DNA from: Novosphingobium sp. PhB165
Lineage (GTDB): Bacteria; Pseudomonadota; Alphaproteobacteria; Sphingomonadales; Sphingomonadaceae
DNA: 64,000 nucleotides
Assembly (NCBI RefSeq): GCF_004341845.1
Contig: NZ_SLVB01000005.1
Coordinates: 62,001-126,000 of the forward strand
Direction of reading: 5' to 3'
A program made the translations under genes and the position numbers. The notes under the pieces are model-generated. The model did no database searches and was not told the origin of the DNA. It saw nothing but the letters and a program-made list of their open reading frames with translations. Positions 32,518 to 41,817 of the stretch are shown piece by piece; the stretch's first letter is position 1; each line of letters opens with the position of its first letter.

Positions 32518-34911
32518 TCAGGCCGCTTGGCGGTTCGCGCGGGCCTGCGCTTCCGACCGGGTGACGATAGGGCGGAAGACAAGGTTCAGCAGCATCTGCT
32601 CATCGCTGGCGACGGCAGGCACGACCATGAAGCCCTGCGGCCCGTCGATCCGGTAGAGGCCCGGCGAGAGTTCCTCCATGCCGTCGGTTGCCACGGTCGC
32701 GGGGGTAACGTCCTCGTCGGTCAGGGCCTTGACCGGCTGCACGCTGATTTCCTCGAACTGCACGTATTCGAACAGGCGGCCAAGGAACACGCCGATCGAG
32801 TACTGACCCATGCCGATGGGAATGATGGCGCGGAAATAGCCGTCGGCGGTGCGGTGGGCGCCCACCGTATGGGCCGCGGAATCGCCGCCGCCATAGACCT
32901 GGATGGGCAGTTCCAGCGCCTCGATATCGATATCGCCCTTTGCGAAATCGAGATTGAAGCGGCGGATGCCGAAGATCGACAGGTTCAGCGGCAGGCCGAA
33001 CTGCTGAAGCTCGCCCGGCAGGTACATGCGCTCGGCATGGCGCGTGTAGAAGAAGCCGCGCCGGCGGATGCTCTGCTGGGCGCCCTCAAGGTCTGACATC
33101 TGGATCAGGTCGTCGACGCCGAAGTTGGCGTCGTGGCTGAACGTCTTCAGCAGTTCGACTTCCTGATCGATCGGCATCGTCACCAGCCGGCCGATCACGC
33201 CCATGGCAGCCATGCGGCGGCTTTCGGCGTTGTCCGAGCGGGGCGGTTTGACGAAGGCCGAGCCGATGCCGCGCAGAAACACGAGGCAGGCCTCCTGCGC
33301 CAGTTCGCGGCATTCGCTCTGCGCCTGATCGACGTTCACGGCATCGCGGATCGCGGTGCCGTCGACCTGGTAGTCGACGGCGGAGCCGATCGACATCGTG
33401 CAGAACTGCTCGACCACGGCGATGGAACTGAACAGGGTCGACAGCACGTTGTAATCGTAGTGGCGCGTGTCGAAGTAGCCCTTCTTGTCGAGACCGGAGG
33501 GCGTGTTTTCGCGCAGCAGGAGATAGCGGCCAACGACCTCCAGCCCCATGCTTTTGCGCAGGCGCGGTTCGGCGGCATTCTGGACCGATCCGTTATAGCC
33601 AAGGTCGATCATCATGATCGCGTCGTCCTGCTCGACGCCGAGATTGCGCAAGTGCTGGAACATGCGCTCGCCCAATGCGGCGGAGCGCTTCAGGATCCTG
33701 GCGATATTGACGGGCTGGAGCACGCGCGCGCCGAAACCTTCAAGGGGCTTGCCTTGCAGCAGCTTCTCGATCTCGCGATCGTCGAAGAGCAGTTGGCGTA
33801 GGCAGAGCTTTGCCTTGGTGAGCGTCTTTTCGACATTGGGTGACAGCCACGGGGCCATGAATTCGCGGATCGCCGCCTCGTCGACGAAGCTGGCGGCGAC
33901 GGCGATCACGCGGCTGATCGCCGGTTCGGCCACGCGGTCGGCCCAGTCGGGATAGAGCGCGCTGAAGGCGCGGGCGGGCAAGTGTCCGTCGCGCTGGAGG
34001 AACAGCAGCTTCACGCGCCGGCCGGTGGCGCGCTCCATCGCCTCGGCCTCGTCGCGGACCCACGAAGCGAAGCCGTGCATCAGCGGGCCGAGCACGTCAT
34101 GGCCGAAAGCGGTCGTCGGATCGCCATCGGTGCGCATCGCGATCTGCGCGCGGTGCGGCTGGTAGACCGGGACGGTTACGCGCGTGGCCGGATCGATCAT
34201 GCTGGCGGCGGCGGCTTCCATGCGCAGGCGCTGCTGGGCCTGCGTATCGAACTGCGTCAGATGCATGCTCGGGATGCCGAGCAGGCGCGGCGCTTCGAGG
34301 TCGGCGATCAGGTTGTCGCCGATGTGGAGCATCTGCTGCGGCCGGATGCCGAGCGCCTTGAGCACCGGCTTGAACAGGCCGCCCGCCTTGCCGACGCCAT
34401 ATTCGCACGAGCAGAAGATGCGATCGATCATGGCCGCAAGATCGGCACCGCCGACTTCGGCGATCAGATTGCGCAGGCGCGGTTCGGACAGATAGGTGTC
34501 AGACACGATCACGACCTTGAGGCCGCGCCGCTTGGCATCGAGGATCAGGTCGCGCGTCGGCCCGAAAGCGAAGCAGTGGCGCGCCTCGGCGTCCAGTTCG
34601 GCTTGCACCATCGCCGCGCGTTCTTCCTTGCTGTGGCGGGGCAGCAGTTCGGCGTGGATCTCGTCTAGCGTGACTTCGTACCGGCCCTGCGTATGCGGCG
34701 CGTTCATGCGGGCGCGCGATTCGGCCTGCTGACGCGGCACCAGCGCGCCGCCGGTGACCGGCAGATCGGCGAACAGATCGTACGGCGCCTGGGTGTTGCG
34801 CCAGATCAGCGTGTCGAAACAGTCGAGCGAGAGATGGGTGATCGGCAGGTCCGCCGGCAGCGCGTCCAGAAAATTGGGCAGGGCCGCAGCGCGGATGGAG
34901 TTTGTGGACAT
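32518..34911 (-). CDS. HAD-superfamily protein with large C-terminal extension
   Basis: The 797-residue protein has an N-terminal HAD domain (about 25-230) with motif I LDCFDTLIW (nucleophile Asp30; the second Asp position is Phe, as in haloacid-dehalogenase-type members), motif II VIVSDTYL, the Lys in YGVGKAGG and motif IV LHIGDNLIAD. The remaining 560 residues, including FGARVLQPVNIARILKRSA and VEQFCTMSIGSAVDYQ, are not recognised. Proteins of this kind occur in polysaccharide and flagellin-glycosylation loci. It is divergent from the 599-residue gene. The exact substrate cannot be told. Confidence 0.75.
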   Translation of the reverse strand: MSTNSIRAAALPNFLDALPADLPITHLSLDCFDTLIWRNTQAPYDLFADLPVTGGALVPRQQAESRARMNAPHTQGRYEVTLDEIHAELLPRHSKEERAAMVQAELDAEARHCFAFGPTRDLILDAKRRGLKVVIVSDTYLSEPRLRNLIAEVGGADLAAMIDRIFCSCEYGVGKAGGLFKPVLKALGIRPQQMLHIGDNLIADLEAPRLLGIPSMHLTQFDTQAQQRLRMEAAAASMIDPATRVTVPVYQPHRAQIAMRTDGDPTTAFGHDVLGPLMHGFASWVRDEAEAMERATGRRVKLLFLQRDGHLPARAFSALYPDWADRVAEPAISRVIAVAASFVDEAAIREFMAPWLSPNVEKTLTKAKLCLRQLLFDDREIEKLLQGKPLEGFGARVLQPVNIARILKRSAALGERMFQHLRNLGVEQDDAIMMIDLGYNGSVQNAAEPRLRKSMGLEVVGRYLLLRENTPSGLDKKGYFDTRHYDYNVLSTLFSSIAVVEQFCTMSIGSAVDYQVDGTAIRDAVNVDQAQSECRELAQEACLVFLRGIGSAFVKPPRSDNAESRRMAAMGVIGRLVTMPIDQEVELLKTFSHDANFGVDDLIQMSDLEGAQQSIRRRGFFYTRHAERMYLPGELQQFGLPLNLSIFGIRRFNLDFAKGDIDIEALELPIQVYGGGDSAAHTVGAHRTADGYFRAIIPIGMGQYSIGVFLGRLFEYVQFEEISVQPVKALTDEDVTPATVATDGMEELSPGLYRIDGPQGFMVVPAVASDEQMLLNLVFRPIVTRSEAQARANRQAA

Positions 34912-35056
34912 GGCATCCCTCGGGAAATGGACGGAAGGCGGATCGGGGCCGGTGCGCGGCCATGCCTAAATATAGAGGGAAACGAAGGCATCCGGGGCGC
35001 GGGAAGGGATAGGGGAAGGAATTGCCGGGTGCCCTTGTCGAAACGGGCGGGAGTTA

Positions 35057-35064
35057 TCCTATAA
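35057..35064 (+). promoter_or_regulatory. TCCTATAA box before the Rossmann/TPR gene
   Basis: GTTATCCTATAAATACC lies about 125 bases before the gene at 35189. It is an exact match to the flagellar box, and TTGTCG lies 19 bases upstream of its TATAAA. Its presence suggests this gene is expressed together with the flagellar set. Confidence 0.55.
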
Positions 35065-35188
35065 ATACCATGATCGCGAGGCGATCCCGGATGCGTTCCG
35101 AGGCCGTCCCGCCGCCCCCCACGCCGCCCCACCCAGCGCTTTCGCAAGGTGGCGGAGCAGCCCACGTCATTGGAGTGAGAAAGCCGCC

Positions 35189-36988
35189 ATGAGCATCCAC
35201 AACGCCGCTGCAATCGTTGCGCGGCTCGGACCCTGCCGCATCGCGCTCGATCTTTCGGCCCATGGCCGGCTGGCGCAGGAACTGGCGCTGCTGGGCTGCG
35301 AACTCCACACCGCGCCGGATGAGCGCACCGTGGTCGGCTTCGTCGAGTGGCCGCGCATCGGTGCGGCGGGGACGCTGGTCGAAGCCGTCGCGCCCTATCG
35401 CGGCGTGGACACGCTGGTCCTCCAATCAGCGGGCAAGAGCCGCGACGAAGTGGAGCGTGCGCTCTTCGCCGAGGGCTGGAGCCGCCATCCCGGCGGCATG
35501 AACCACGCCGAATATGCCGCGTGGAACGGCCATGCGCTGCCGCCGCTCAGCTATTATTGCCGCGCGCGCGCAGGTTCGGGAGAGGGCCTGCTCGGCCTTG
35601 GCGGCGTGGAGGGGGACGCGGTGATCGCCCGCTATGCGCAGGCGGCCAATCACGTCCGGCTGGGCGACACGGTGCTGGTCGACGGTGCCTATGCGGCCGA
35701 TGGCGCGCGTATTCTGGAGGCGCTGTCGCAGGCCGCGACGGTCCGGAAGGTCGCGGATGCGCACAGTGGGAGCGAGGGCGAAGAGAAGGGCGCCGCCCGC
35801 GTCGATCCCACGCTGCGCACTGTCGCGGACCGGTCGCTCGACCTGGTGGTGGCGATGCAGCCCGCGATGCCGCGCGGCTGGGAAGCGCGGCTCGACGACT
35901 ATATGCGCGTGCTCAAGTCCGACGGCCGACTGGTCCTGGTGATCCGAAGCGCGCAGCAGCCCGGCGAAGCGCTGCCGGCGGATTGGCCTACCCTGAACGC
36001 CGCGCTCTCCAGCCGTTTTCTGGTCGAGAGCCGCTACGAATTGACCCCGCTCACGCAGGATCCGCTGGGCGCGCGGATGATTGCGCCGGTGCCGCTGGAT
36101 CAGGCATCGAACGGCCCATGGTTCTGCGTGGTCGTCTCTGCCAATCCGCTGGCGGGTGCCGATCAGGCCGCCGCGTTCCGCCATCCCGCCTTCGAGGGCG
36201 TGGAGATGAAAACGGCGACGCTCGCGGACTTCGGCAATGCCTATGACAATCCCTGGCTCTATCGCTCGATGGTGCAGATGGGCGAGCGGCTCGGTAACGA
36301 GGAAACGCTGACCCGGCTGGCCGAATATGTGATCGCCAATGCACGTCCCGGCTCGGCGGATCAGGGCGCGGCGCTGACCGTCTATGGCTACCGGGTGCTG
36401 GAAACGCGCGCGGGCAGCGCGGTTGGGGCGCTGATCGAGGCCATTCGGGGCTATGTGGCGGCCGTCGGAGCCGATGCACCGCCGCATGTCGGCCGCTGGG
36501 CGATCTCGCTCTCGTTCCTTGCCGGGCGGCTCTGCGAACTTGTCGGAGATCGCGATGAGGCGCTGAACAGGTACCGGACCGCGGCCGAGGCGAACTGGCA
36601 GGCGTTCTCCCCGATTCTCGCCACCAAGGCAGTGGGCGCCGCTTTCTACGAGGCGCGGATCCATATCGCCAACGGCCACCGCGACGAGGCACGGCGCGCG
36701 CTCCAGCAAGGGGTCGACACCGCGCTGCACGCTGCCGCCAGCTCTCACCGCGAGCACATGGGCGATCCTGCGCGGCCGCTTCATTTCTACCTCACCGAAC
36801 TGGCCGAGGTGATCGACATGGGATCGCAATGCGCCAATGCTCTAAGCAAATTCCATCTGCTCGATAGCGATCCGGGGCTGTTCTGGCGTCAGGTCGATGT
36901 GCGCCGTTTCGGTCTGGCGACCTGGAACGGCGATGTGGAGCGGGAAAACCGGCAGCTTCGCTCGGCGCTCTTGCAGAAGTGCGCGTGA
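35189..36988 (+). CDS. Rossmann-fold (methyltransferase-like) plus helical-repeat protein
   Basis: The 599-residue protein appears to have two consecutive Rossmann-like halves. The first (about 1-130) contains CRIALDLSAHGRLAQELALLGC shortened as RIALDLSAHGRLAQ. The second (about 145-260) contains TVLVDGAYAADGARILEAL, RSLDLVVAMQPAMP and LKSDGRLVLVIRS, typical of class I methyltransferases but without an obvious SAM-binding GxGxG. The rest (about 340-599) is helical and TPR-like. The preceding box and the neighbouring isomerase suggest flagellin or surface-glycan modification, which is inference. It is complete and starts at a single clear ATG after GAGAAAGC. Confidence 0.65.
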   Translation: MSIHNAAAIVARLGPCRIALDLSAHGRLAQELALLGCELHTAPDERTVVGFVEWPRIGAAGTLVEAVAPYRGVDTLVLQSAGKSRDEVERALFAEGWSRHPGGMNHAEYAAWNGHALPPLSYYCRARAGSGEGLLGLGGVEGDAVIARYAQAANHVRLGDTVLVDGAYAADGARILEALSQAATVRKVADAHSGSEGEEKGAARVDPTLRTVADRSLDLVVAMQPAMPRGWEARLDDYMRVLKSDGRLVLVIRSAQQPGEALPADWPTLNAALSSRFLVESRYELTPLTQDPLGARMIAPVPLDQASNGPWFCVVVSANPLAGADQAAAFRHPAFEGVEMKTATLADFGNAYDNPWLYRSMVQMGERLGNEETLTRLAEYVIANARPGSADQGAALTVYGYRVLETRAGSAVGALIEAIRGYVAAVGADAPPHVGRWAISLSFLAGRLCELVGDRDEALNRYRTAAEANWQAFSPILATKAVGAAFYEARIHIANGHRDEARRALQQGVDTALHAAASSHREHMGDPARPLHFYLTELAEVIDMGSQCANALSKFHLLDSDPGLFWRQVDVRRFGLATWNGDVERENRQLRSALLQKCA

Positions 36989-37009
36989 CGGGGCAGGGCG
37001 GAGAAACAT

Positions 37010-38023
37010 ATGCTGAACAATACTATCGCCCACTTCCGGGTCATGAACGAGCCGGGTTCCGTCGGCGATGTGGAAACCCTCTGGTTCCGCAACGTGCTGG
37101 CGGCCGAACGCGATGCGCTCGGTCACTATCTGACGGCCGATCATAGCGCCATTCCTGCCATAGTCGCATTGATCGCGGCGCAGGAGCGGCCGATCGTGTG
37201 CCTGGGCATCGGCAAGTCCGGTCTGGTGGCGGCGAAAGTGGCGGCGACGTTCTCCAGCCTGGGCACCTCCGCCTTCTTCCTCAATGCGGCCGAGGCGGCC
37301 CATGGTGATCTGGGCGCGGTGCAGACCGAGAATGTCGTGCTGCTGTTCTCCAACAGCGGCTCGACCGAAGAGATCATGCGCATCCTGCCGATTCTCAAGG
37401 CACGCGGATGCCGGTTGATTGGCATTATCGGCCGCGCGGAATCGCCGCTGGCGCACGTGGTCGAGCATCTGATCCCGATGGATGTGCAGGGCGAGGCCGA
37501 TCATATCGGCATGGCGCCCACGTCCAGCACCACGTTGCAGATGGCGATCGGCGACGCGCTCGCCGTCGCGGTCAGCCGCGCGCGCGGCTTCACGCGCGAG
37601 GATTTCCTGCGCCATCACCCGGCCGGCCTGCTCGGCCGCCACATGATCCCGATCCGTCACGTGATGCGCAAGGGTGCGGACCTGCCCACCGTCAGCCCGG
37701 ACGCGAGCGTGGCGGACATGATAACGGTGATCTCCGCCGGATGCATGGGCGCGGTCTGCGTCGTCGATCCGGCGGGCAAGCTGCTCGGCATCGTCGTGGA
37801 CGGCGATGTACGCCGCGTGATCGAATCGCGCCGCGACATCTACGCCACGCGCACTGGCGAGATCATGCAGACCGAACCGGTGGTGGCCGAAGCGGGCGCG
37901 GTGATCGCCGATGTGCTGCTGCTGCTTCAGGAAGCGGGGCGGCCGCTGTCGGTGGTGCCCGTCGTGGACCACGAAGGGCGGCTCGCCGGCATGGTCCAGA
38001 GCTACGACCTGCTGCGCCCCTGA
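37010..38023 (+). CDS. kdsD: Arabinose-5-phosphate isomerase (KdsD/KpsF type)
   Basis: This enzyme converts ribulose-5-phosphate to arabinose-5-phosphate, the precursor of Kdo. The 337-residue protein has the SIS domain (about 40-190) with GIGKSGLVAAKVAATFSSLG, AAHGDLGAV, LLFSNSGSTEEIM, AMAPTSSTT-type motif MAPTSSTTLQMAIGDALA, and the HPAGLLGR end. It is followed by two CBS domains (about 210-337). The second SIS catalytic residues are present. It starts 21 bases after the preceding gene, making one transcription unit. Whether it is the housekeeping Kdo enzyme or a paralogue for surface modification cannot be told from this window. Confidence 0.9.
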   Translation: MLNNTIAHFRVMNEPGSVGDVETLWFRNVLAAERDALGHYLTADHSAIPAIVALIAAQERPIVCLGIGKSGLVAAKVAATFSSLGTSAFFLNAAEAAHGDLGAVQTENVVLLFSNSGSTEEIMRILPILKARGCRLIGIIGRAESPLAHVVEHLIPMDVQGEADHIGMAPTSSTTLQMAIGDALAVAVSRARGFTREDFLRHHPAGLLGRHMIPIRHVMRKGADLPTVSPDASVADMITVISAGCMGAVCVVDPAGKLLGIVVDGDVRRVIESRRDIYATRTGEIMQTEPVVAEAGAVIADVLLLLQEAGRPLSVVPVVDHEGRLAGMVQSYDLLRP

Positions 38024-38027
38024 CAGG

Positions 38028-38568
38028 TCATTCGGCCGGGCTGTTGTCCAGCAGGCCCAGCAGGAAATCGGCCCGCTCTTCGACCGGGGCCTTGGGCAGA
38101 ATGACGACTTCGTATCCGAGGCGGGGGTAGGCCTGCAGTAGCCGGTTGTACTCGGCTACTGCGGCGTCGATGCCGTGCCGACGCTCGCCATCCTGCCGGT
38201 AGATTTCCGGCCAGGGGGGGCGTGAGGAAGACCTGCCGGTGATAACGATGCTCGCCGAGCTGATCGACCTGCGGCGCGCCTCGGGCATGTTCGAGCGCAA
38301 CGGCGGCGTCGATCAGTCCGCGATCGAAGAAAACCCGGCCCGGATAATGTGCCGCGTCCCGGCGATCCTGCAATGCGAGGGCAATCGCGCGTTCGGCAAA
38401 GGCGGCCGGGTCCACCCATGGCAGCATCGATCCATCGCCTTCGCGCGCCTCGGCGACGATGCGGCGGCCCGGTTCTTCGACAATCGCATGCCCGCGCCGC
38501 GCCAGTTCGGAGAGCAGCGTTGACTTGCCGCCTCCGGAACAGCCGGAAATCACGATGAATCTGTTCAT
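38028..38568 (-). pseudogene. P-loop NTPase, frameshifted at a G7 tract
   Basis: The N-terminal half (start 38568) has the P-loop SGCSGGGKSTLL and VEEPGRRIV, then VFFDRGLIDA, like AAA-type predicted ATPases of about 180 residues. The frame breaks at a run of seven G (38214-38220; C on the coding strand) inside FLTPP. In the other frame the reading resumes as WPEIYRQDGERRHG and continues to a normal end YEVVILPKAPVEERADFL. With six C the gene would be intact. It is either a real mutation, a phase-variable tract or a sequencing error. The stop is five bases from the convergent isomerase stop. Confidence 0.8.
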
Positions 38569-38638
38569 GGGAGATACCTCCGGGCCGGAAGCGGCGGAAC
38601 CGGTATCGAGGAGCTATGGTGGGAGTGGCGTCCACAGT

Positions 38639-38675
38639 ATCGCGTAAAATGCTTGAAAACAGGCTTTTACGCGAT
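38639..38675. terminator. Long hairpin between tRNA-Cys and the NTPase gene
   Basis: ATCGCGTAAAA and TTTTACGCGAT form a perfect 11-bp outer stem; an inner stem GCTTG/CAGGC (with one U-G pair) closes an AAAA loop, and one unpaired T lies between. It lies 28 bases downstream of the tRNA on the minus strand and probably ends the tRNA transcript, though no T run follows. Confidence 0.6.
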
Positions 38676-38703
38676 GCTCTCAGTCCATGCCGAGAGAAAG
38701 AGA

Positions 38704-38777
38704 TGGAGGCCCGAGCCGGAATCGAACCGGCGTGCAAGGATTTGCAGTCCTCTGCGTCACCACTCCGCCATCGGGCC
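38704..38777 (-). tRNA. tRNA-Cys (GCA)
   Basis: On the minus strand GGCCCGA and TCGGGCC form the 7-bp acceptor stem, the anticodon loop reads CTGCAAA giving anticodon GCA, the T arm contains GGTTCGATTCC, and the 3' end has an encoded CCA. The 74-base length is normal. Its sequence shape is that of a Cys tRNA. Confidence 0.95.
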
Positions 38778-38967
38778 ATCCGTGTGGAGAGAGGCGCCCC
38801 TAACAACGGATTCGGTCGGACGCAACCGGGATTCACACCTCCGGCGAATTTCATCGACAGGTTCGCGTGGGCGTGGGAACCTAGCCAACGCTGGGTGCTT
38901 TCGCGACAGGGGTGTCTCCCGCTGGGATTTCCTGTCTTCATACCCCGTCTTACCAAGGAGCCTGGCC

Positions 38968-39492
38968 ATGATTCTCGGAGCGGTTCTAGCCGGAGGGCAG
39001 TCGTCCCGGTTCGGCAGCGACAAGGCGCTGGCCATGCTGGACGGGCACAGTCTGCTGGCGCTGGCGGTCGATACGCTTTCGGGCTGGTGCGAATATGTCG
39101 TGGTGACAGGGCGGGAGACGGCTCCGGCGCCGACGCTGCCCGACTGGCCTGCCGCGGGCATGGGGCCGCTGGGCGGGCTGGCCGCCGCGATGCGCCATGC
39201 GCAGGATGAGGGCTATACGGAAGTGCTGACGTGCGGGGTGGATTCGGGGCCCTTGCCCGACGATCTGCCGGAACGGCTTGGCCGCGCTCCGGCCTATCTG
39301 GCCGCGCAGCCGGTGATTGGGATCTGGCCGGTTTCAGCCACGGCGACGCTGGAGGCCCTGCTGCACAGCGACGAGCCGCATGCGATGCGGCGTTTTGCCG
39401 AACGTATCGGCGCGCGGGCCATCGAACTGCCGATGGCCATCGCCAATATCAACACGCCGGAGGATCTTGCCGCGCTGAAGCGCTCTAATTGA
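38968..39492 (+). CDS. mobA: Molybdenum cofactor guanylyltransferase MobA
   Basis: MobA attaches GMP to molybdopterin. The 174-residue product has the nucleotide-binding start ILGAVLAGGQSSRFGSDKAL and GMGPLGGLAAAM, with a later LTCGVDSGPLPDDL where the family has a metal-binding Asp in CD.P. AAGGAG lies 7 bases before the ATG; the frame runs on upstream into the tRNA, which is not coding. It is somewhat short for MobA (about 190-200 residues). A similar NTP transferase is encoded at 61130-61705. Confidence 0.85.
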   Translation: MILGAVLAGGQSSRFGSDKALAMLDGHSLLALAVDTLSGWCEYVVVTGRETAPAPTLPDWPAAGMGPLGGLAAAMRHAQDEGYTEVLTCGVDSGPLPDDLPERLGRAPAYLAAQPVIGIWPVSATATLEALLHSDEPHAMRRFAERIGARAIELPMAIANINTPEDLAALKRSN

Positions 39493-39513
39493 AGGGACTC
39501 GAATGAGCGCCCT

Positions 39514-40236
39514 TCAATGGGAGAGCGTTTCGGCGCTTGCGTGGAGAGGACGGTCGATGGCCGGAACGTCGACCGAAGGCGTCAGCAGGCGGTAGCCGCC
39601 ATTGGCCGATGTCTCGATCACGCCCGCAAGCCCGACGAACGCCAGCTTGCGCCGCAGGCGTGACATGTGGACGGCCACGCTGTTGGTCTCGGGAACGAAG
39701 CCCATGCGCCAGACGTCGTAGATCAATGTCTCTTTGCTAACGGTGTCATTGAGCGAATCAGCAAGGCGCCAGATCAGGGCGAACTCACGCGGGTTGAGGT
39801 TCAGCGGCTCGCCGTCTCCAAATGCCTCTCGCGCGAGCAGGTCGAGCGTGAGGCGGCCGATGCGGCGCCGACGCGGCAGGCACTGCGCGAATTGGGAGAG
39901 GCGGCTGGCACGGGCGTCCAGCTCGTTCAGTTCGATCGCCTCCGACAGCACATCGCCGAAGCCGACATGAAGCAGCGAGGCGCGTTCGCAGGCCTCGCTC
40001 ACGCCCGTTACCAGCACCGTGCGCCGCTGGTCCTGTGGCAATGCGTTGAGCAAGGTCAGCCATTGCCCGGAATCGAGATGGAGTGCGTCGATCATGCCGA
40101 TGCAATCGGCCGACGGCAGATGTTCCGGCTCAAGGATCCAGCCGCACCGGCGCAGATCCAGCTCAGCCGGTATTGTTTGCTGTGCCAGCCAACGAAAACG
40201 TGGCGCATGGCAGTCGCTCTTGCCCAGATAGGTCAT
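39514..40236 (-). CDS. Winged-helix (OmpR/PhoB type) transcriptional regulator
   Basis: The 240-residue protein has a C-terminal OmpR-type winged-helix domain (about 125-220): LNLNPREFALIWRLADSLND, TLIYDVWRMGF, and SVAVHMSRLRRKLAFVG, with the wing GGYRLL. The N-terminal region has LHLDSGQWLTLL and TVLVTGVSEA but no clear phospho-acceptor Asp pocket, so it looks like a degenerate receiver or another fold. It is preceded by an 8-G tract between its ribosome site and ATG (40238-40245). The target is unknown. Confidence 0.85.
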   Translation of the reverse strand: MTYLGKSDCHAPRFRWLAQQTIPAELDLRRCGWILEPEHLPSADCIGMIDALHLDSGQWLTLLNALPQDQRRTVLVTGVSEACERASLLHVGFGDVLSEAIELNELDARASRLSQFAQCLPRRRRIGRLTLDLLAREAFGDGEPLNLNPREFALIWRLADSLNDTVSKETLIYDVWRMGFVPETNSVAVHMSRLRRKLAFVGLAGVIETSANGGYRLLTPSVDVPAIDRPLHASAETLSH

Positions 40237-40340
40237 TCCCCCCCCTATTCCGCAAGGTCGATGGTGGTTCCGAAGCCCGCACCCTGAGCGGATGAAGGCC
40301 TCGGAACAATACCTATAATTTTACAGTACGAGTATATTGT

Positions 40341-40375
40341 AGGCTGAAATTCCCCGGTTTTACGTGCTTCAGCCT
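40341..40375 (-). terminator. Probable terminator after the aminotransferase
   Basis: AGGCTGAA and TTCAGCCT form an 8-bp stem with a 19-base loop, 27 bases beyond the stop of the minus-strand aminotransferase. On the minus strand it is followed by ACAATATACT, an AT-rich but not T-only sequence. Confidence 0.5.
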
Positions 40376-40401
40376 TTAGGTCGTTATAATTTTGTCCGGC
40401 A

Positions 40402-41601
<1,200 letters not shown>

Positions 41602-41817
41602 GACCTCTGAGAATCCATGATGCTTGCGGCGGAAAGTGCCGCGCCGGTCCCTGTAGGGGAATAAAGGCGCAGCGCAAATGGGGCTTGCGCAATCGTGTGT
41701 TGGGAAATCGCGGTAACGCGCAAGTTTTGTCTGGTTGGCGAGCGGCGGCCCAATCGATAGGAATGGCGGGCGAGGGATTCGCTCTGGATCCCGCCCCGCA
41801 CTGGAGTTCGACCGCAC

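Noticed and set aside
38653..38967. N-terminal extension of mobA through the tRNA-Cys region
   Set aside because: The tRNA occupies this DNA, and the ATG at 38968 has a strong ribosome site and begins at the conserved nucleotide-binding motif.
38704..39492. Genomic island integrated at tRNA-Cys
   Set aside because: No integrase, no direct repeat of the tRNA end and no change of composition are visible nearby.
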